A stretch of 64,000 nt of DNA from Wolfiporia cocos (taxonomy: Eukaryota > Basidiomycota > Agaricomycetes > Polyporales > Phaeolaceae): positions 2,232,001 to 2,296,000 of the forward strand of contig JACCLO010000004.1 in assembly GCA_029448655.1 (NCBI GenBank). Reading direction: 5' to 3'. Of this stretch, positions 23,036-34,757 are shown piece by piece (the stretch's first letter is position 1; each line of letters begins with the position of its first letter). The notes under the pieces were generated by a model. The model was not told the DNA's origin and did no database searches. It saw only the letters and a program-made list of their open reading frames with translations. A program made the position numbers and the translations under genes.

Positions 23036-25518
23036 TCAATATGCAAGCGAGACCGGCGTAGCGGATTCAGCTTCGACCATGCTGCGTGCGGTGGGAGTCG
23101 ACGAGCCGCTGTGTATGTCGCTCATACGCGCGACGTCATCAAAGCTCGACGAACGAGTGGGTGTGGCGCTTGGCGAGAGGTGGTTCGGGTTGGGGGAAGA
23201 CAGAAGCTCCTCAACGCTCGATGCGGAGTGGGATCTCTGGAGAACATCGGATGGAACATCGAGCAATGACTCTGAGCCCGTGTAGAAGCAAAATCTGGTG
23301 GCAGTTACCGGTCAGCCGTGGTGGTCGATCGCGAGACCGCACAAAATACTCACTTGTTCAAGAACACATTATAACTAGGGTCGTTGACGGGGCTATCGGC
23401 ACGGTTGCCGTTGCGCGCGGCCATGAACTTGAACAACATGCTTTCGTCAAAGGGCGAACTAGATGGAGAGGACGACTCGGACGTAGACGTGAACGACGGC
23501 GTTGACTCCTCGCTCCCGCCGCGCTCGAGGTTCCACTCGAGGGGCAGTGCCTCGGCTAGGCCTGCTTTTTGCGCCTTCTGCGCGGCATCTGCAGTGTATC
23601 GCAGCGCCGCTTCCGCAAACAAGCCAGGCAACGTCTTCTTCGCCGCACCGCCGCCATTCAGCGCGAACCCGATGTCATAATAGCCCCGCTGGTGGTGGCG
23701 TGCGCGGCGACGAGAAAACACAGCAGGGGGCACGCCGGCGGGCCCGGGCGTGTCCTCCGAGTCCGAGCCCGCGTAGAACGCAGCGGGTGCCGCGTCGTCG
23801 TCCGGGTCGACAATGCGCGGCGAGCCTCGCGTCGCGTACGCGGGGCTGGGCAGCTTGCCCGGGCGGAATGGTAGAGGGGGGAGCGCGTGCGGATACGTGC
23901 TGTTCCGCGCGTGCGCGTGTGCGGGCGGGGACGCGGTGCCCGGGCGCCACGGGCTCCGCAGGGAGGCGGTAAAGTCGTAGCGCGACGCGAGCGGCGTGTT
24001 CGCGTGCAGACTGAACGACTCTCCGTGGGGCGAGGGCGACGAGGATTTGCGCGACAAGTACCCGCCGACGGTCTCGCGCCCGGTGGCGACCTGCTCGAGC
24101 TTGCTCTTGAGGTCCGCCATGCCCGCCACCTCCGCGTCAGATTCATCGTTGTCCTTCTCCTGCTGTTGCTGCTTTGGTGGCAGCGCCTCGCGCGTGAACG
24201 ACACCTGGTAGTTCTTCCCGCTGTTGTTGTCCCAGATCTCGCGACCACCAACAGTGTAGCGCACGGCGATGAACATCGTCTTCTCCTCAATGCGCGCGAG
24301 TATATCGTGCAGACGGATCACAAACGCGAATATGTCCGCGCCGCCGCCGGGGCACGTCTGCACGTACCGCGCGGTGACCTCGCTTGTCGTCTGCCACCAG
24401 TCGAGCGTGAAGCGCACCGCGACCCACTTCTCGAACGCGAGATTCCGCACCCGCACGCGCCCATTTACGCTCGTCCCGTCCGCGGAGAGCTCCAGCCGCT
24501 CCAGTGCGACGTCCGCGTCCGGACGCGAGCCCTCCGCGGGCATGTCCGTCGTGCGCATCACGAGGCGCCCGCGCGGCTCCGCCACGCCGCCGTAGATGAA
24601 CGCAGGGAAGTCGCTCTCGGTCCCGCTCGTATCCGTCGTGGGGCTCCCGTCGCGCGAGACGGCAAGCGGCTTCTGCTCCGCGAGGAAGAGCTTCACGTGC
24701 TCGAGCTGTGCGTCGAAGTGCACGCTCTTGATGTGCGTCGGCGTGCTCGGCTCGCTCTTCGTGCTCGTCCCGCCGGTGATGACTGCCAGATCGGGGTGCA
24801 CGCGTGCGCGCCGCGACTTGAGAGAGGACTTGAGTGGCTCGCCGGACTTCTTGCGCGCGAACTGCGTCGTGATGCTAGCGGGGATCGACACGGACATCGC
24901 GCGCGGCGTGTGCTCTCCGCGCACCTCGGTCGGGAACTCGGGCACACTCAGCGTCTTCGTAGACCCCGCCGGCCGCAGCTTGCTCCCGCTCTTGGACGTG
25001 GACGCCGACGCGCGTGGCGTGTCGAACTCGGCCGATCCTGCCGAGGAACGCAGCGGCCAGGCGACCTGCTCGGATTCACCCTTCTGCGCGTGGAGCACCG
25101 ATGGGGTAGGCGTCGACTCTTCTGGCGGACGAAGGGACACCGAGAGTGAGGGGCGGGTCCGACGGCTGCGAGGGGAGAACTGGACGGGGGCATCTGACGA
25201 GCTGGACGAGCCAGATCCAGAGGCTTCCGCCTGCTGATGGGAGTGCTGCCGGGCAAGGGCCGCCGCGGGGGGTGCGCGCGGGGGCGTGGGTGGCTGGACG
25301 ACGAGCGCCGTCGGCGGAGTGGGAGTCTTTGCGGGGGAGGCGGGCGGGATAAACATGCTCTGTAGCGTGGTGGCGGCCGGCGTGCTGGGCGGGGTGCGCA
25401 CGGCGGATGCAGACACCGAGCGTTTGGGAATGCGCGGGAGGGGCGCGCCCGCGCTGTTCGAGTGCCGGTGGAAGGGGCGTTCCATAGGGGCTGGCTTGAA
25501 GCTGAGTGCCGCGCTCAT
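23036..25518 (-). CDS. Protein phosphatase 1 regulatory subunit with CBM21 (glycogen targeting)
   Basis: Predicted cytosolic regulator that brings PP1 to glycogen, like yeast GAC1/PIG; 807 residues. After a long Ser/Pro-rich N-terminus the PP1-docking RVxF motif is present as KSVHFD (residues about 264-269). A CBM21 domain spans about 335-442 (VALERLELSADGTSVNGRVRV, then WVAVRFTLDWWQ, then FIAVRYTVGGREIWDNNSGKNYQVSF), with the conserved WDNN-NY pair used in sugar binding. Exon 1 is 23354-25518; a 59-nt intron (23295-23353, GTGAGT...ACCAG) leads to exon 2 (23036-23294), which adds a Ser-rich tail ending VSLAY. Lengths sum to 2424 nt. A long antisense frame (23887-25149) is a by-product of the GC-rich codons. 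Confidence 0.92.
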
Positions 25519-28500
25519 AGGGAAGGAGCTAGGGTCTAGGCAGGGTATATGCGGTCAGCCTCCAGTGAAGGACAGGGAGGACGGAGTGCGACGGGCGCGG
25601 GCTGGGCAGAGGGAAGACTTACGACAAGACGTGACGTCGTTCCGATGCGGAGGGTCGCGAAGAAACCGAGGTGCCCCGGCGAATGAGAGCGCAACTCAGG
25701 GAGTTCCAGAAGCGATATCCGGAAATGCGCCGGCTTTACGCAGATAGCGAGCGGCGAGGCTGATTGGACGACCCGTCAGCATTATGTGCGGCTGACTGTA
25801 TGCGTCGAAGGCTGTGCGGCAGCAAACTTACCGGCTGGTAGCGATTAGTCCTGCGACTATATGCGTCTCCGTGCAGCCGCAGATATATCCTTGACTTTAT
25901 GCCAAGAAATCTGCAAGGAGTGGGAGCTGTGGTCAACATGCGTGGCGTTTGAGGACTCAGCCGCAAAAGGGCTGCCTGGACCGGGGCAACGTACCCTGAG
26001 CGGTCTGGGCGACTATATGCGTGCTCCCTGGCAGCCTGAGGTCGCGGCGGAAGACAGGGGAACAAGGAGGGCCTGGTGCGGGCCTGTGCGACAACAAGGT
26101 TGGATAAAATCGAAGAGACGGAGGCACACGAGACCAACCAAGGCGGTGTAGCACGTTGAGGGAGCACGGCAACGAGTGCAGATGTGCTGGCGGCGCGGTC
26201 CTGCGGGTCCCCGGGCAGGAAAGGTGCCAGCAGGATCAGAGGAGGAGGAGAATAAAAAGGGCGGCGAGGTTGGAAGCGCGACGCGTTGCACGTGGGCGAG
26301 TCTCGCCATCGCCAGCAAGCGCCGGCGCATCTCCTTTCACTGGCGCCAGGCAACTCTATTCCTTCCTCATCACACACGATGCGATCCTCGCCGCTCCGTT
26401 GCCTGGACTCGTGTTTGCGATCTCGGGGTCTCCGTCATGTATGCTCTCTATGCTGGATTGCTGCACAACTTGCAAGACGGCGCAGAGTGCTTGCCAGCGC
26501 ACACCCACGCTTATCGCGATTGCGAGCGCATAGATGCGCAATTTCAAAGGCTCTTGGACGCGGGCAGTGCGCGGCAGATGTTGTGGCTCGACAGGCCGCA
26601 CTCGGCGTTCCCTGAACCCTATCCTGGCCTCGACCGCGCACGTTCTCCATGCTATGTATGGGTGTGGACGTCGGCCACGGCGCGTGGATGCGGAACCACC
26701 CGTGCTTCGTCTACTAATCCGCACTCGGCGCGCGTACCTGGCCAGGCCAACACAGGCCGAGACTGGAATACTCCGGCCGCACATAGCCTGCACTGGGCCG
26801 GCTGCAGCTTGCCCTGGACAACCCGCCGGCCAGGGGACCCACCGGCGATGACGCGCTGGCCAGTTCTGTCGGCCATGACTTCATCGCTGCATCGGTGCAC
26901 GGCGCCCGGCGCGATCGCCTCTCAGCTGACCGCGTCGAGTGCGCCCGCGCGCTGTGCGCTTGCCGGATCATCGACCGACCTCTTTGGTCAGAGTGCACTG
27001 CTCTGTCAGGATCATAAAGCTGTGGTGCCCTGCATTCCTCATCAGGCGTTCGTCGGGCCATTTCATATTCGTCTTCTCGCTTTATGTAATCGCCGCGCAA
27101 CGCCCTTCCAACTCGGACTGCTCGAATGCGCTAGAGACTTGCGTGACCCTGCCGATGGGATACGAGATGCCGTGGGGTAGAGTCGCATGCTCGTTCTTGC
27201 AGCCCCACACCGACATGGTGACGTCGAAATAGCACGCTGTAGCGTGGGGTACTGGCTCCGAACGTTCGCGGACAGGCTCCAAGATGTGCGCGCCCGCGGA
27301 TACTTTGACCCGGCGCGTTGATGTTGGAATACAGGCTCGGCGCGCTGCTGGGAAGCTTTCAGGTCAGATTCAGCTACTGAACCGCACCGCCCGGTCAGCA
27401 GGTATTATGGCAGGTCACCAGGCTGCTAGTGCTCTCGCTTTCCGGCTGAACCGTATCATAGAGTCTCACAGCTGTATACGGCGAAGCCTCCGGAGGAACG
27501 AAGCACCAGCACTTCGGAGATCACCATCACGAATATGAATTGTGTACTATGCAGCTTTCCTTCTCTGATTGTTAGCTGATGCTCCACAATCATGCTCAGC
27601 GAGACAGGAGAGACGTGCTTGGCATCCTGACTACGCCGACGGTTTGCACCTACAGACCAAGGCAATCCTCCGCTCGTCGTCGGAGTGCATTCAGGAACGG
27701 AAGGTGAGCGTAAGACAACCTGTCAATATCATTTTTTCCTCGGATTTTTCTTAAACCAGGCGTCAACTCAGCCGCATAGTACTCTATTAGGTTTGCGCTA
27801 CTCTTACTGGATCTCACTGCAATCTGTCATCATACCGTGGCGAAACATGAAACGCGCAGATGACAGTACTTCTGAGCGCACAATGATAAGCTAATGAGGT
27901 CAGGTCATTCCATCGACACGTATTTGTCAAGCTCACTCTGTCGGCCCGAGAGTACCTTCCGCCAACGTTATTGGCTATGGCGCTCTGAAACGTGTACACG
28001 ACACATTCACCCAGTATGTCTTACAACCCGCCAGTCCGTCCGTGCTACCAAATTCCCATCGCGTCGCCAAAACCGGCTATTAGACCACCGGTGCATTGCT
28101 ACGATCTTCTACCATCTTCCACTGCAACTTCAAGCGCTGTCATAGCTAAGCGGTGTAAATTATGAATACGTAAAAGCGACGGACGTACGCGCACATCCCT
28201 GATAAATTTAGGGGCGCCTATGTTCGCTCCTCCGTTAGCCCGTTAGCCTATATGGGCTACGATAGACGCTCTTTTCCGTTTGCCCAGCAGATCTAACGGA
28301 TGATTGCAGCATGTTCGAATTTTCGGCGGCGATTCCGTGTTGTGTTGTGATCGGTCTCACATAACGACCGCGACATTGTCTTTTCTAGCGTTGCGCATAT
28401 CGGGAATTCCATCGGCAAACTGCCCTGCAGCGATATACTACTCCCGATCCCGTTCATACAAAAAGTGGTGTCAGACCAGCGATGGGTAGGTATGTTGCGA

Positions 28501-30470
28501 CGACCGGAACAGATCGACCCTGGATGATCGCAGACGCGCATATACCCATGCGTTGATGCTACGCAGCTGCGCTAGGCATCCGCGGGCATTTATCGTCCGC
28601 TTATTAATGTTAGTACGCAGATGATTCCTCAGGGCGTCTCACAGTACCAGCGGGTCGGCCTTGATCGGGCCCGCACGCCAGGCGCATCAATACCCGTTTG
28701 GGCTGCCAAGCTAGGTGGCCTCGTCTGATTTGCTTGTGCGCGGACTTTAGCGGTGATATCGGAGAGTGGTGGGATCGTGTGAGGATGAGGATGCGATGGT
28801 GAGCGTCGTCCTCTTGGCAGCATTGGGAGAGCATGGCTCATTCTTTCTTGCAGATTCGTGCTGGTTTGTCCTCCCCCGCTCCTGCGTTGGGTCGGCAATG
28901 CGCCTTTGCCATCCTGTCCTGGTACGTTCTCAGGATGTCGCTTGCCGCTGAGTTTCAGATACGCAGTGAAGCTTTCATCATATTGTGCTATAATGGTACA
29001 CGCTGCTAAGGGTCACAGATAATGATCGATCCTCATTACCGCGGTCAGAACTACTTCAGCTACACGTAATCCGTGTTCGAGGCAACCATCAACTTGCGAC
29101 ATCTAGGAACCGTTCAAACAAAAATACACTCCATGCTCCGTGTAGGAGTCAGGGTGATGTCAACAAAGCCGCCGGACTTTCCTTCGAATCGTTCGATCGC
29201 TGTTTCCGGCTGGCCCTACAGGACTTCATGAAATGTTTCGCTACCGTGGACGTGGAGGTGAACATCCGGAGATCCCTGGATTATTCGTGAGACGCGCCTG
29301 TTGCCGACCTGCGCACATGAACCTTGGAAATGTCGCGTGTCACATCAATGTGTTGCCGCTCTGGTGGGTTGATCTTCATATGCGACGCGTGTGGACAGGG
29401 ACAATACAAGCTGGCCAGGTTAAGGTGCCCGACGCGGTCCTAAGCCGTGCCGCAATGTCTTCGGATGAGATGACAAACCAAGGGAGCACCCAACGGGTCA
29501 GTTTATACGGCTACGCACGAAGTTAGTGAGCGAGCGGAAGGGCGATGTCACTGCAACGATGTCATTGCAGTCTATGTATAGGATGAGCTGCTCTGACCCA
29601 TTTAGCAGTCAGAGCGTTCTAGACCCCATCAGCTAATATGATGCACGAAGGACGATGAACACGATTATCGTCAGCCCGATCGAGACTTTGCGCTTGGCAT
29701 TCCACTGAACTCAGTATCCAATATCGCAAAATGGAGAGACAATGTCACGTCAGGAAAAGGAATCAAGTGTCTAATACAGGATGCAGACGCAATATCCGCC
29801 TTATAGCAGAAACATTGCATGAGTCAAAACCATCCAAGTCGTGGTCTTCCAAGTTCATAGATCTGTTCAGAGGCATAGACTCGGAAGGAGGCGGGGTCGT
29901 CAGACGCTTGCAGTGTTGGAACTTGGATTTGTTGCGAGATGAGCTCGCGCGTGACTGGAGGTGGCGGCAGTTTCTAAAGTGGGAAGAGGATACAGTCGCT
30001 CAAATTTTTGTACGGTACCTCACGCGTTTGCCCACCATCCCAACGGGTCCAAACGCGATGCTGATTTCATTCGTCTCATGATTGTTTCAACATGTAGCCC
30101 TGATGAGCTTCTAAAGGGACAGTGCAGTAGGGGCAATACCGCAGGCTAGATTTTCTGTGGAATAGGACGGAGAAACAGGAAAGCTATCTGAGTCAAAGGT
30201 AGCGTCTTCTTGCGGAAAGCTGTGGCTCGCGCCCGGTCACCGCCACGTGCACCAGATGTCACATCCGTCCGCGTCAGACTCAGTATTACTGTCACACGCC
30301 AATTTCAAGTTTCTAGGCACGAGAGCACCCCCCGAAGCTGGAAACCCGATGCCTCAGCTAGAACCAAGCCCTATGCACGTACCACTACGGGCACTAGCTA
30401 ACAGCATCATCAGCCCCGCCTAATAACCCCTGTCCCAGACCACACATCCAGTCCTAAGCCACAATGTCAC
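25519..30470. other. Five-kilobase gap without a convincing gene
   Basis: The left part is the promoter of the PP1 subunit and GC-rich sequence with shadow frames (26176-27180 on plus has no motif). From about 27.3 kb the DNA becomes more AT-rich and repeat-like. A 116-codon plus frame at 29731-30081 (ending WRQFLKWEEDTVAQIFVRYLTRL) reads more like protein than its neighbours and could be a relic, but no family is recognisable. Confidence 0.35.
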
Positions 30471-30668
30471 GTGACCCTTGGCTCACGCTAAGCTAACCCT
30501 TTGTCACAGATATTGCCCCTCCTCCGTCTCGAACTACGGAACTCCCTAGTTACATCACATGACCCTCACATACAGCCGTAGCGTAGTGGATACACGCATA
30601 CATACACATCACCATAGGTCCTTAGTAGCTAGCGCATTACTTACGTAAGCACATCACGGGTTGGGCGT

Positions 30669-32437
30669 GAGAGTGAGAGAGAGACAACCACTTATATCCC
30701 GCAGTCAGTATCCTAAGTACATGTGCGGCAGCTAACGAGAGCCCAAGGTCGAAGGTGATAGTTCACGATAGTTATGAGTAGGGTGGTGTGCGGGTTCGTA
30801 CTTCTGTTAGGTATCGTAGGAGAGGGTGAGCAGATGGTAGAAGCCCCGAGGTTAGGCGACACCAATCGCTCTAGTGATACGTATATAGAAAAGAAAAGAA
30901 AAGAAAAGGGAGGTTAAAACTAATAGAAAAAGTACGTAGCAGAAGAACCCGGACTTCTTGCAAGGTGTTGTGTGGGAAGGCGGTCAGGTACGAGAACGGA
31001 TAGTCATGGATACGCGTCCGTGGAAGTGGGAGGAGATGACGCCGTAGTTGAAATCATGGATAGCGCTCTCGAGCGCTTTGAGTATATGGCCGTCGTCGGC
31101 ATCGGTGAACGAGAGTAGAACAGAGGAGTGCGTCTTGTGGTCAGGGATGTTGGGGTTCATCCAACGTATGAAGTGAGGTTCAAAGGGGTATGGTCGTGGA
31201 GCAATGGTGTAGAAGGGAGTTCGACTGAGTGCGTAGAAGAATTCGTCGGCAATGTCTTGATTGGTAACGCGAGTGCCGTCATCGTAGCGACATGCGATGC
31301 CGTTGATTTGGACAGTGTAAGTGTTAGGGATCGGGGTGGGAGGTCTGGTATTGCGAATCATGTCGAGGGAAGGTGTAGGTCCTATGGGGTGGTCGTACAT
31401 GGGAGGTTCCAGGAGGGCTGTCATAGTTTGGTCAACCCAAAGCGGTCTGCATGATTGAGGAGGAGAATTGTCGGTGGTGTCCGCAGGTGTAGCCATGGAG
31501 GTAGGAGTGGTTATGGGTGATGGGAGTGGGGGTGCGGATGGGATGGGTGACTGAGAAACGGGTGAGCGAGTTGGGGGAGTGATACGTCGGCCATCAGGGC
31601 CAAAATATTGGGGAAACATGGCATGTTCAGCAGGGGTGCCATAATTGATGGCGTAGTCTTCGGCGGATAGTTCCGAAGGAGTGGGCGTGGGCGAGTTGTG
31701 GGTGAGTTGGGGGTGAGCAGTGTCGTCCGAATCCGCTGTATGAGCGGATGGTGTGGGGGAGTGGTTGCGTGTGGGAGGAGGCGGTGGGGTAGTGGACTGT
31801 TTAGGTGATTTGACGGTGACAGTCGGGGTGGGGTAATCGCTGGTGAGGTTACAGGAGGGGTAGGGTTGGGAGTAGGTGGTTTGTTGGGTACCCAATGGAA
31901 TTTGGGCAGGGGTGTTTTGCGTCGTGGAATTCGGGACGTGGTGACTAAGCGTTTGATGTATGGCGCCTGATGGGTCTGGATAGTGGTGCGTGCAGCAGGC
32001 GGTGAGGGTGGAGGTGTGGGAATAGGGTAGGGCATAGGGTTGGGAAAAGTAGGCGCCAGAATGGCGTCTAAGTGGTTGGCGAGTTGGCGGACTGTGTCTC
32101 GCACTGTGAGTAAGGTGAGGGCTTCGGTGTGAGCGATTTTGTCAGCTCCATGTTGGATTGCGGTAAAGAGGTAGGATACGTGAGTCTTCCAAAGTGGAAG
32201 AGCATAGTTGGAGGAGTTGGTTTCGTGTGCCCGGTGGATACTCTGGGCAGCGTTGAAAAGTAGATCAAATGCAAAGGTGGCTGATGTGGTTTCGGTTTGG
32301 ACCCTCTGGGTGTTGGGGACGGTGCGTTGGGTGTTCATGGTGGGAGAGACGGTGCGTGGGGGTCGGCGTATGGGTGGACGGTACGTGAGCGCCTAAGGCG
32401 ATGGTGGTGGTAAGAGAGAAAGGAGGGTCTTCACGTG
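30669..32437 (-). mobile_element. Non-LTR-like insertion inside the LTR (1.77 kb, 14-bp duplication)
   Basis: The insert is bounded by a perfect 14-bp direct repeat CACGGGTTGGGCGT (30655-30668 and 32438-32451). Duplications of this length are typical of target-primed non-LTR retrotransposition rather than of LTR or hAT insertion. Coding capacity is on the minus strand. It has no poly-A tail that I can see; a (GAAAA)n run at 30889-30910 lies inside. I infer a truncated or non-autonomous LINE-like copy. Confidence 0.5.
30984..32338 (-). pseudogene. Broken retroelement ORF (Gag/ORF1-like), two overlapping frames
   Basis: An upstream minus frame (31511-32338) begins MNTQRTV and has a helical N-terminal part (QSIHRAHETNSSNYALPLWK) before dissolving into Pro/Thr-rich sequence. 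A second frame (30984-31895) takes over with the same Pro/Ser/Thr composition and ends in an ordered block (HFIRWMNPNIPDH, then SSVLLSFTDADDG and FNYGVISSHFHGRV). The change of frame near 31890 and the lack of anything after 30984 indicate one ORF1-like protein broken by a frameshift and cut at its 3' end. Resemblance to fungal LINE ORF1 (RW-NP, SSV--SF pattern) is an impression, not proven. Confidence 0.4.
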
Positions 32438-32764
32438 CACGGGTTGGGCGTAGTTATGGATACACACAGACCACCTTACTTTAGGGTAGTCATACCATGA
32501 CCGTTGCAGCACATGTACTTAAGCTACTACGTCTGAGGTCTTACACCTCAGACTCCTTATCGTATCATGGGGGCGTGTCCCCTACAGATCTCAACTCCCT
32601 CTGCGTGCTAGTCTGGGGCCTTCACTATTAGGCGTCACATCATCCCAGTGGTTCACTTGGACATTAGTACGTACGCAGTTAAATCTGTGACACCCTTGGC
32701 TCACACTAAGCTAACCCTTGGCTCACACTAAGCTAACCCTTGGCTCACGCTAAGCTAACCCTTG

Positions 32765-32981
32765 ACTCACAGCTAGGACCACTGAACCACATCCACCCAA
32801 CCAAACCAAACCCTACGCCTCCTGTCTCCACGAACCACAGCCATTACTGGCTACACGGTCATTACCGACCATGGACTCACGCCATTACCGGCACGGACTA
32901 TGTACTATATGGACTAAGTGTCGAAATTCACGAGAAGGCACCCACTCGTGAGGCTACACGCTCCCTTTCAGACTCCAGGGA
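32765..32981. other. Short spacer with GCCATTAC hairpin words
   Basis: No gene. Contains repeated words (GCCATTACTGGC, GCCATTACCGGC) that recur near 43788, suggesting an older repeat into which the nest inserted. Confidence 0.3.
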
Positions 32982-33996
32982 CTTCATGTTACGGATCGAA
33001 TATCCGTTCAACGCAAAATAACTAAGTCGAGTTACTCAGCGTATCGAGTAGCGCACTACTCGTCGGACTCCTCTGAGTCAGAGCGTCGATATACAAGCTG
33101 CAGGCTTAATTGCTCAGGCCTTTGAGAACGAGTATAAGATCCTTGAATACAACAAGGTCGAGCTGAGGAACTCGACCGATATTTACATCAGGTTATATAC
33201 TGCGATCCGTTAATCGGGGTCATAGTGTCTTTGGTACTACTACTATTAAGTCCGTCGGGCTAACGATATAAGTAATAAAGGAGAAGTGTTGCGGTTGAGC
33301 GCAACAAGAGATGAAACACGGAACTACTGTGGTTGGACACAGAATATCAGCTAGAACGAGATGCGGACACAGAGAGTGGGCATAGGGTTGTTATACACGA
33401 AACGGGGCCTACGGTTGAGCGGAGGCCTCCTAGAAATAGAGCGCTGGGTACGGCGGTTGAACGCTAAGTCCTCATACACGGTGAGGCGTCAAACGGAATA
33501 TTCGAGTGTACCTGGTAGAACCTGTCACGGATATCCCCGTGGGGGGTACGTCTCTTCTCCCTCTATGTATGTATGGGCGCCGCTGCACGCGCGCGCGCCC
33601 CTCTCGTCATCGTTTCCTCCTCGTCGCGCCCTGTTATCTCTACAGACCACATGACCCAGTAGGCGAGCGCTCGTCAGGCAGCGCGCGTGCCAGGTACACC
33701 ACATGACCGGTCACAGTTAGGTACATGGTAGCGTAACATCACGGTCACTCGTAGATACGGCGCACGGGCCCGTTCTTTAGGGTAGCTAGTTCCGCTCTCA
33801 CACCATGTATATAATCTACGACAAGATGGGGCTTACTCCCCATCTTTGAGATTCTAGTCTTTGGGCCTTGGCCCCTTCCTTACTCTGCGCGTGATGTGTC
33901 TCTGCCCCGGGGGCCTCTCTTGTCTTACTCGTCTGTGAACTCGTCAGCTATGTCGGCATACACTAGGGAATGAGCGTGCATTACCCATGTAGCCTC

Positions 33997-34703
33997 TGTT
34001 ACGGGTCGAATACCCGTTCGTATATTCGAATCGCGAATATAGATCGTTCTTCTGCACGTAGGCACGTCGCCGTATGCAAGGCAAATACTCGTTAGATGCC
34101 TTCGGGTCCTAAGTGAAGTCCTTAGGAGGTCGTTTAATATCCAATACGCGTTAGAGGATATAATCTGTTCAGGTACGAGTCGAATAGAATATAAGACTCG
34201 CCTAAGTCCGAGAAGTCAGTGTGCACTTCGAGGACTTAGTCGTTCGTTTGCTCGAGTGAGAAATACTGAGCGTAGTTTCCTACGTTTGAGAACGAGTATA
34301 AGACTTCTTGTTTGTACAACAAGGTCGAGCTGAAGACCCTCGACGGTAAGTACATGCGTTTTATACTACGTTAGGTTTCAGGGGTCAAGTCTGTCCCAGA
34401 TGCCACCGATACTATCTACGCTATAGTCCCAAACGTTTGATAAGTATGGAGTGATATATCTGATACGATGGAGAGGGATGATGGCGGTTGAACGCCATCT
34501 ATCAGCTAATAAACGATGAACGTGAAACGGTGGCAGGGTTGGATCTGCCAAAGATGAAACGAGCCCTACAGACTAGTACAACTGGGGATGTGCCCAGTAA
34601 GGTCACGAGTGGCCAGGGGAGTCGGTTGCGCAACAAGTCCCTGTATCGTATTCGCCCAGTGGTGAGTTCTGTCGATATTCGAAAAATCAAAATAACCGTA
34701 ACA
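33997..34703 (-). repeat. 3' LTR of the full-length Gypsy element (707 bp)
   Basis: Starts TGTTACGG and ends CCGTAACA, an 8-bp inverted pair. Same length as, and with no visible difference from, 41750-42456. Two hairpins open it: ACGGGT-CGAAT-ACCCGT and ATATTCG-AATCG-CGAATAT. Confidence 0.95.
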
Positions 34704-34716
34704 TCAGCCCCTCCCT
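34704..34716 (-). other. Polypurine tract for plus-strand priming
   Basis: AGGGAGGGGCTGA on the minus strand, directly touching the 3' LTR. This is the expected place and composition for the second-strand primer. Confidence 0.7.
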
Positions 34717-34757
34717 AAGCATTCGTCGGCCTCGACGAATTTTCCAAGTTCCCCTCT

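Larger units (their letters stand above)
30502..32692 (+). repeat. Family-B solo LTR (copy 2) carrying an internal insertion
   Basis: Starts TGTCACAGAT and ends ATCTGTGACA, with the 5-bp duplication CCCTT at 30497-30501 and 32693-32697. Its own sequence is 30502-30668 plus 32452-32692 (about 408 bp); the middle is a foreign insert. It carries the family hairpin at 32531-32553 (stem GTCTGAGGT/ACCTCAGAC, loop CTTAC). Confidence 0.85.
30475..32758. repeat. 22-bp tandem repeat split by a family-B LTR
   Basis: The unit CCCTTGGCTCACRCTAAGC-TAA occurs once at 30475-30496 and three times at 32693-32758 (32693, 32715, 32737), then trails off as CCCTTGACTCACAG. The family-B LTR inserted inside the array, duplicating CCCTT from the repeat itself. 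Confidence 0.85.

Noticed and set aside
23887..25149. Long 420-codon plus-strand frame
   Set aside because: Antisense to the CBM21 protein gene, Arg-rich, without motifs; an effect of GC-rich third positions.
26176..27180. 334-codon plus-strand frame
   Set aside because: Begins with a non-ATG or weak start, no recognisable domain, and overlapped by equally long frames on both strands.
30889..30910. (GAAAA)n run considered as a poly-A tail of the LINE-like insert
   Set aside because: On the coding (minus) strand it reads as pyrimidines and lies inside the insert, not at its 3' edge.
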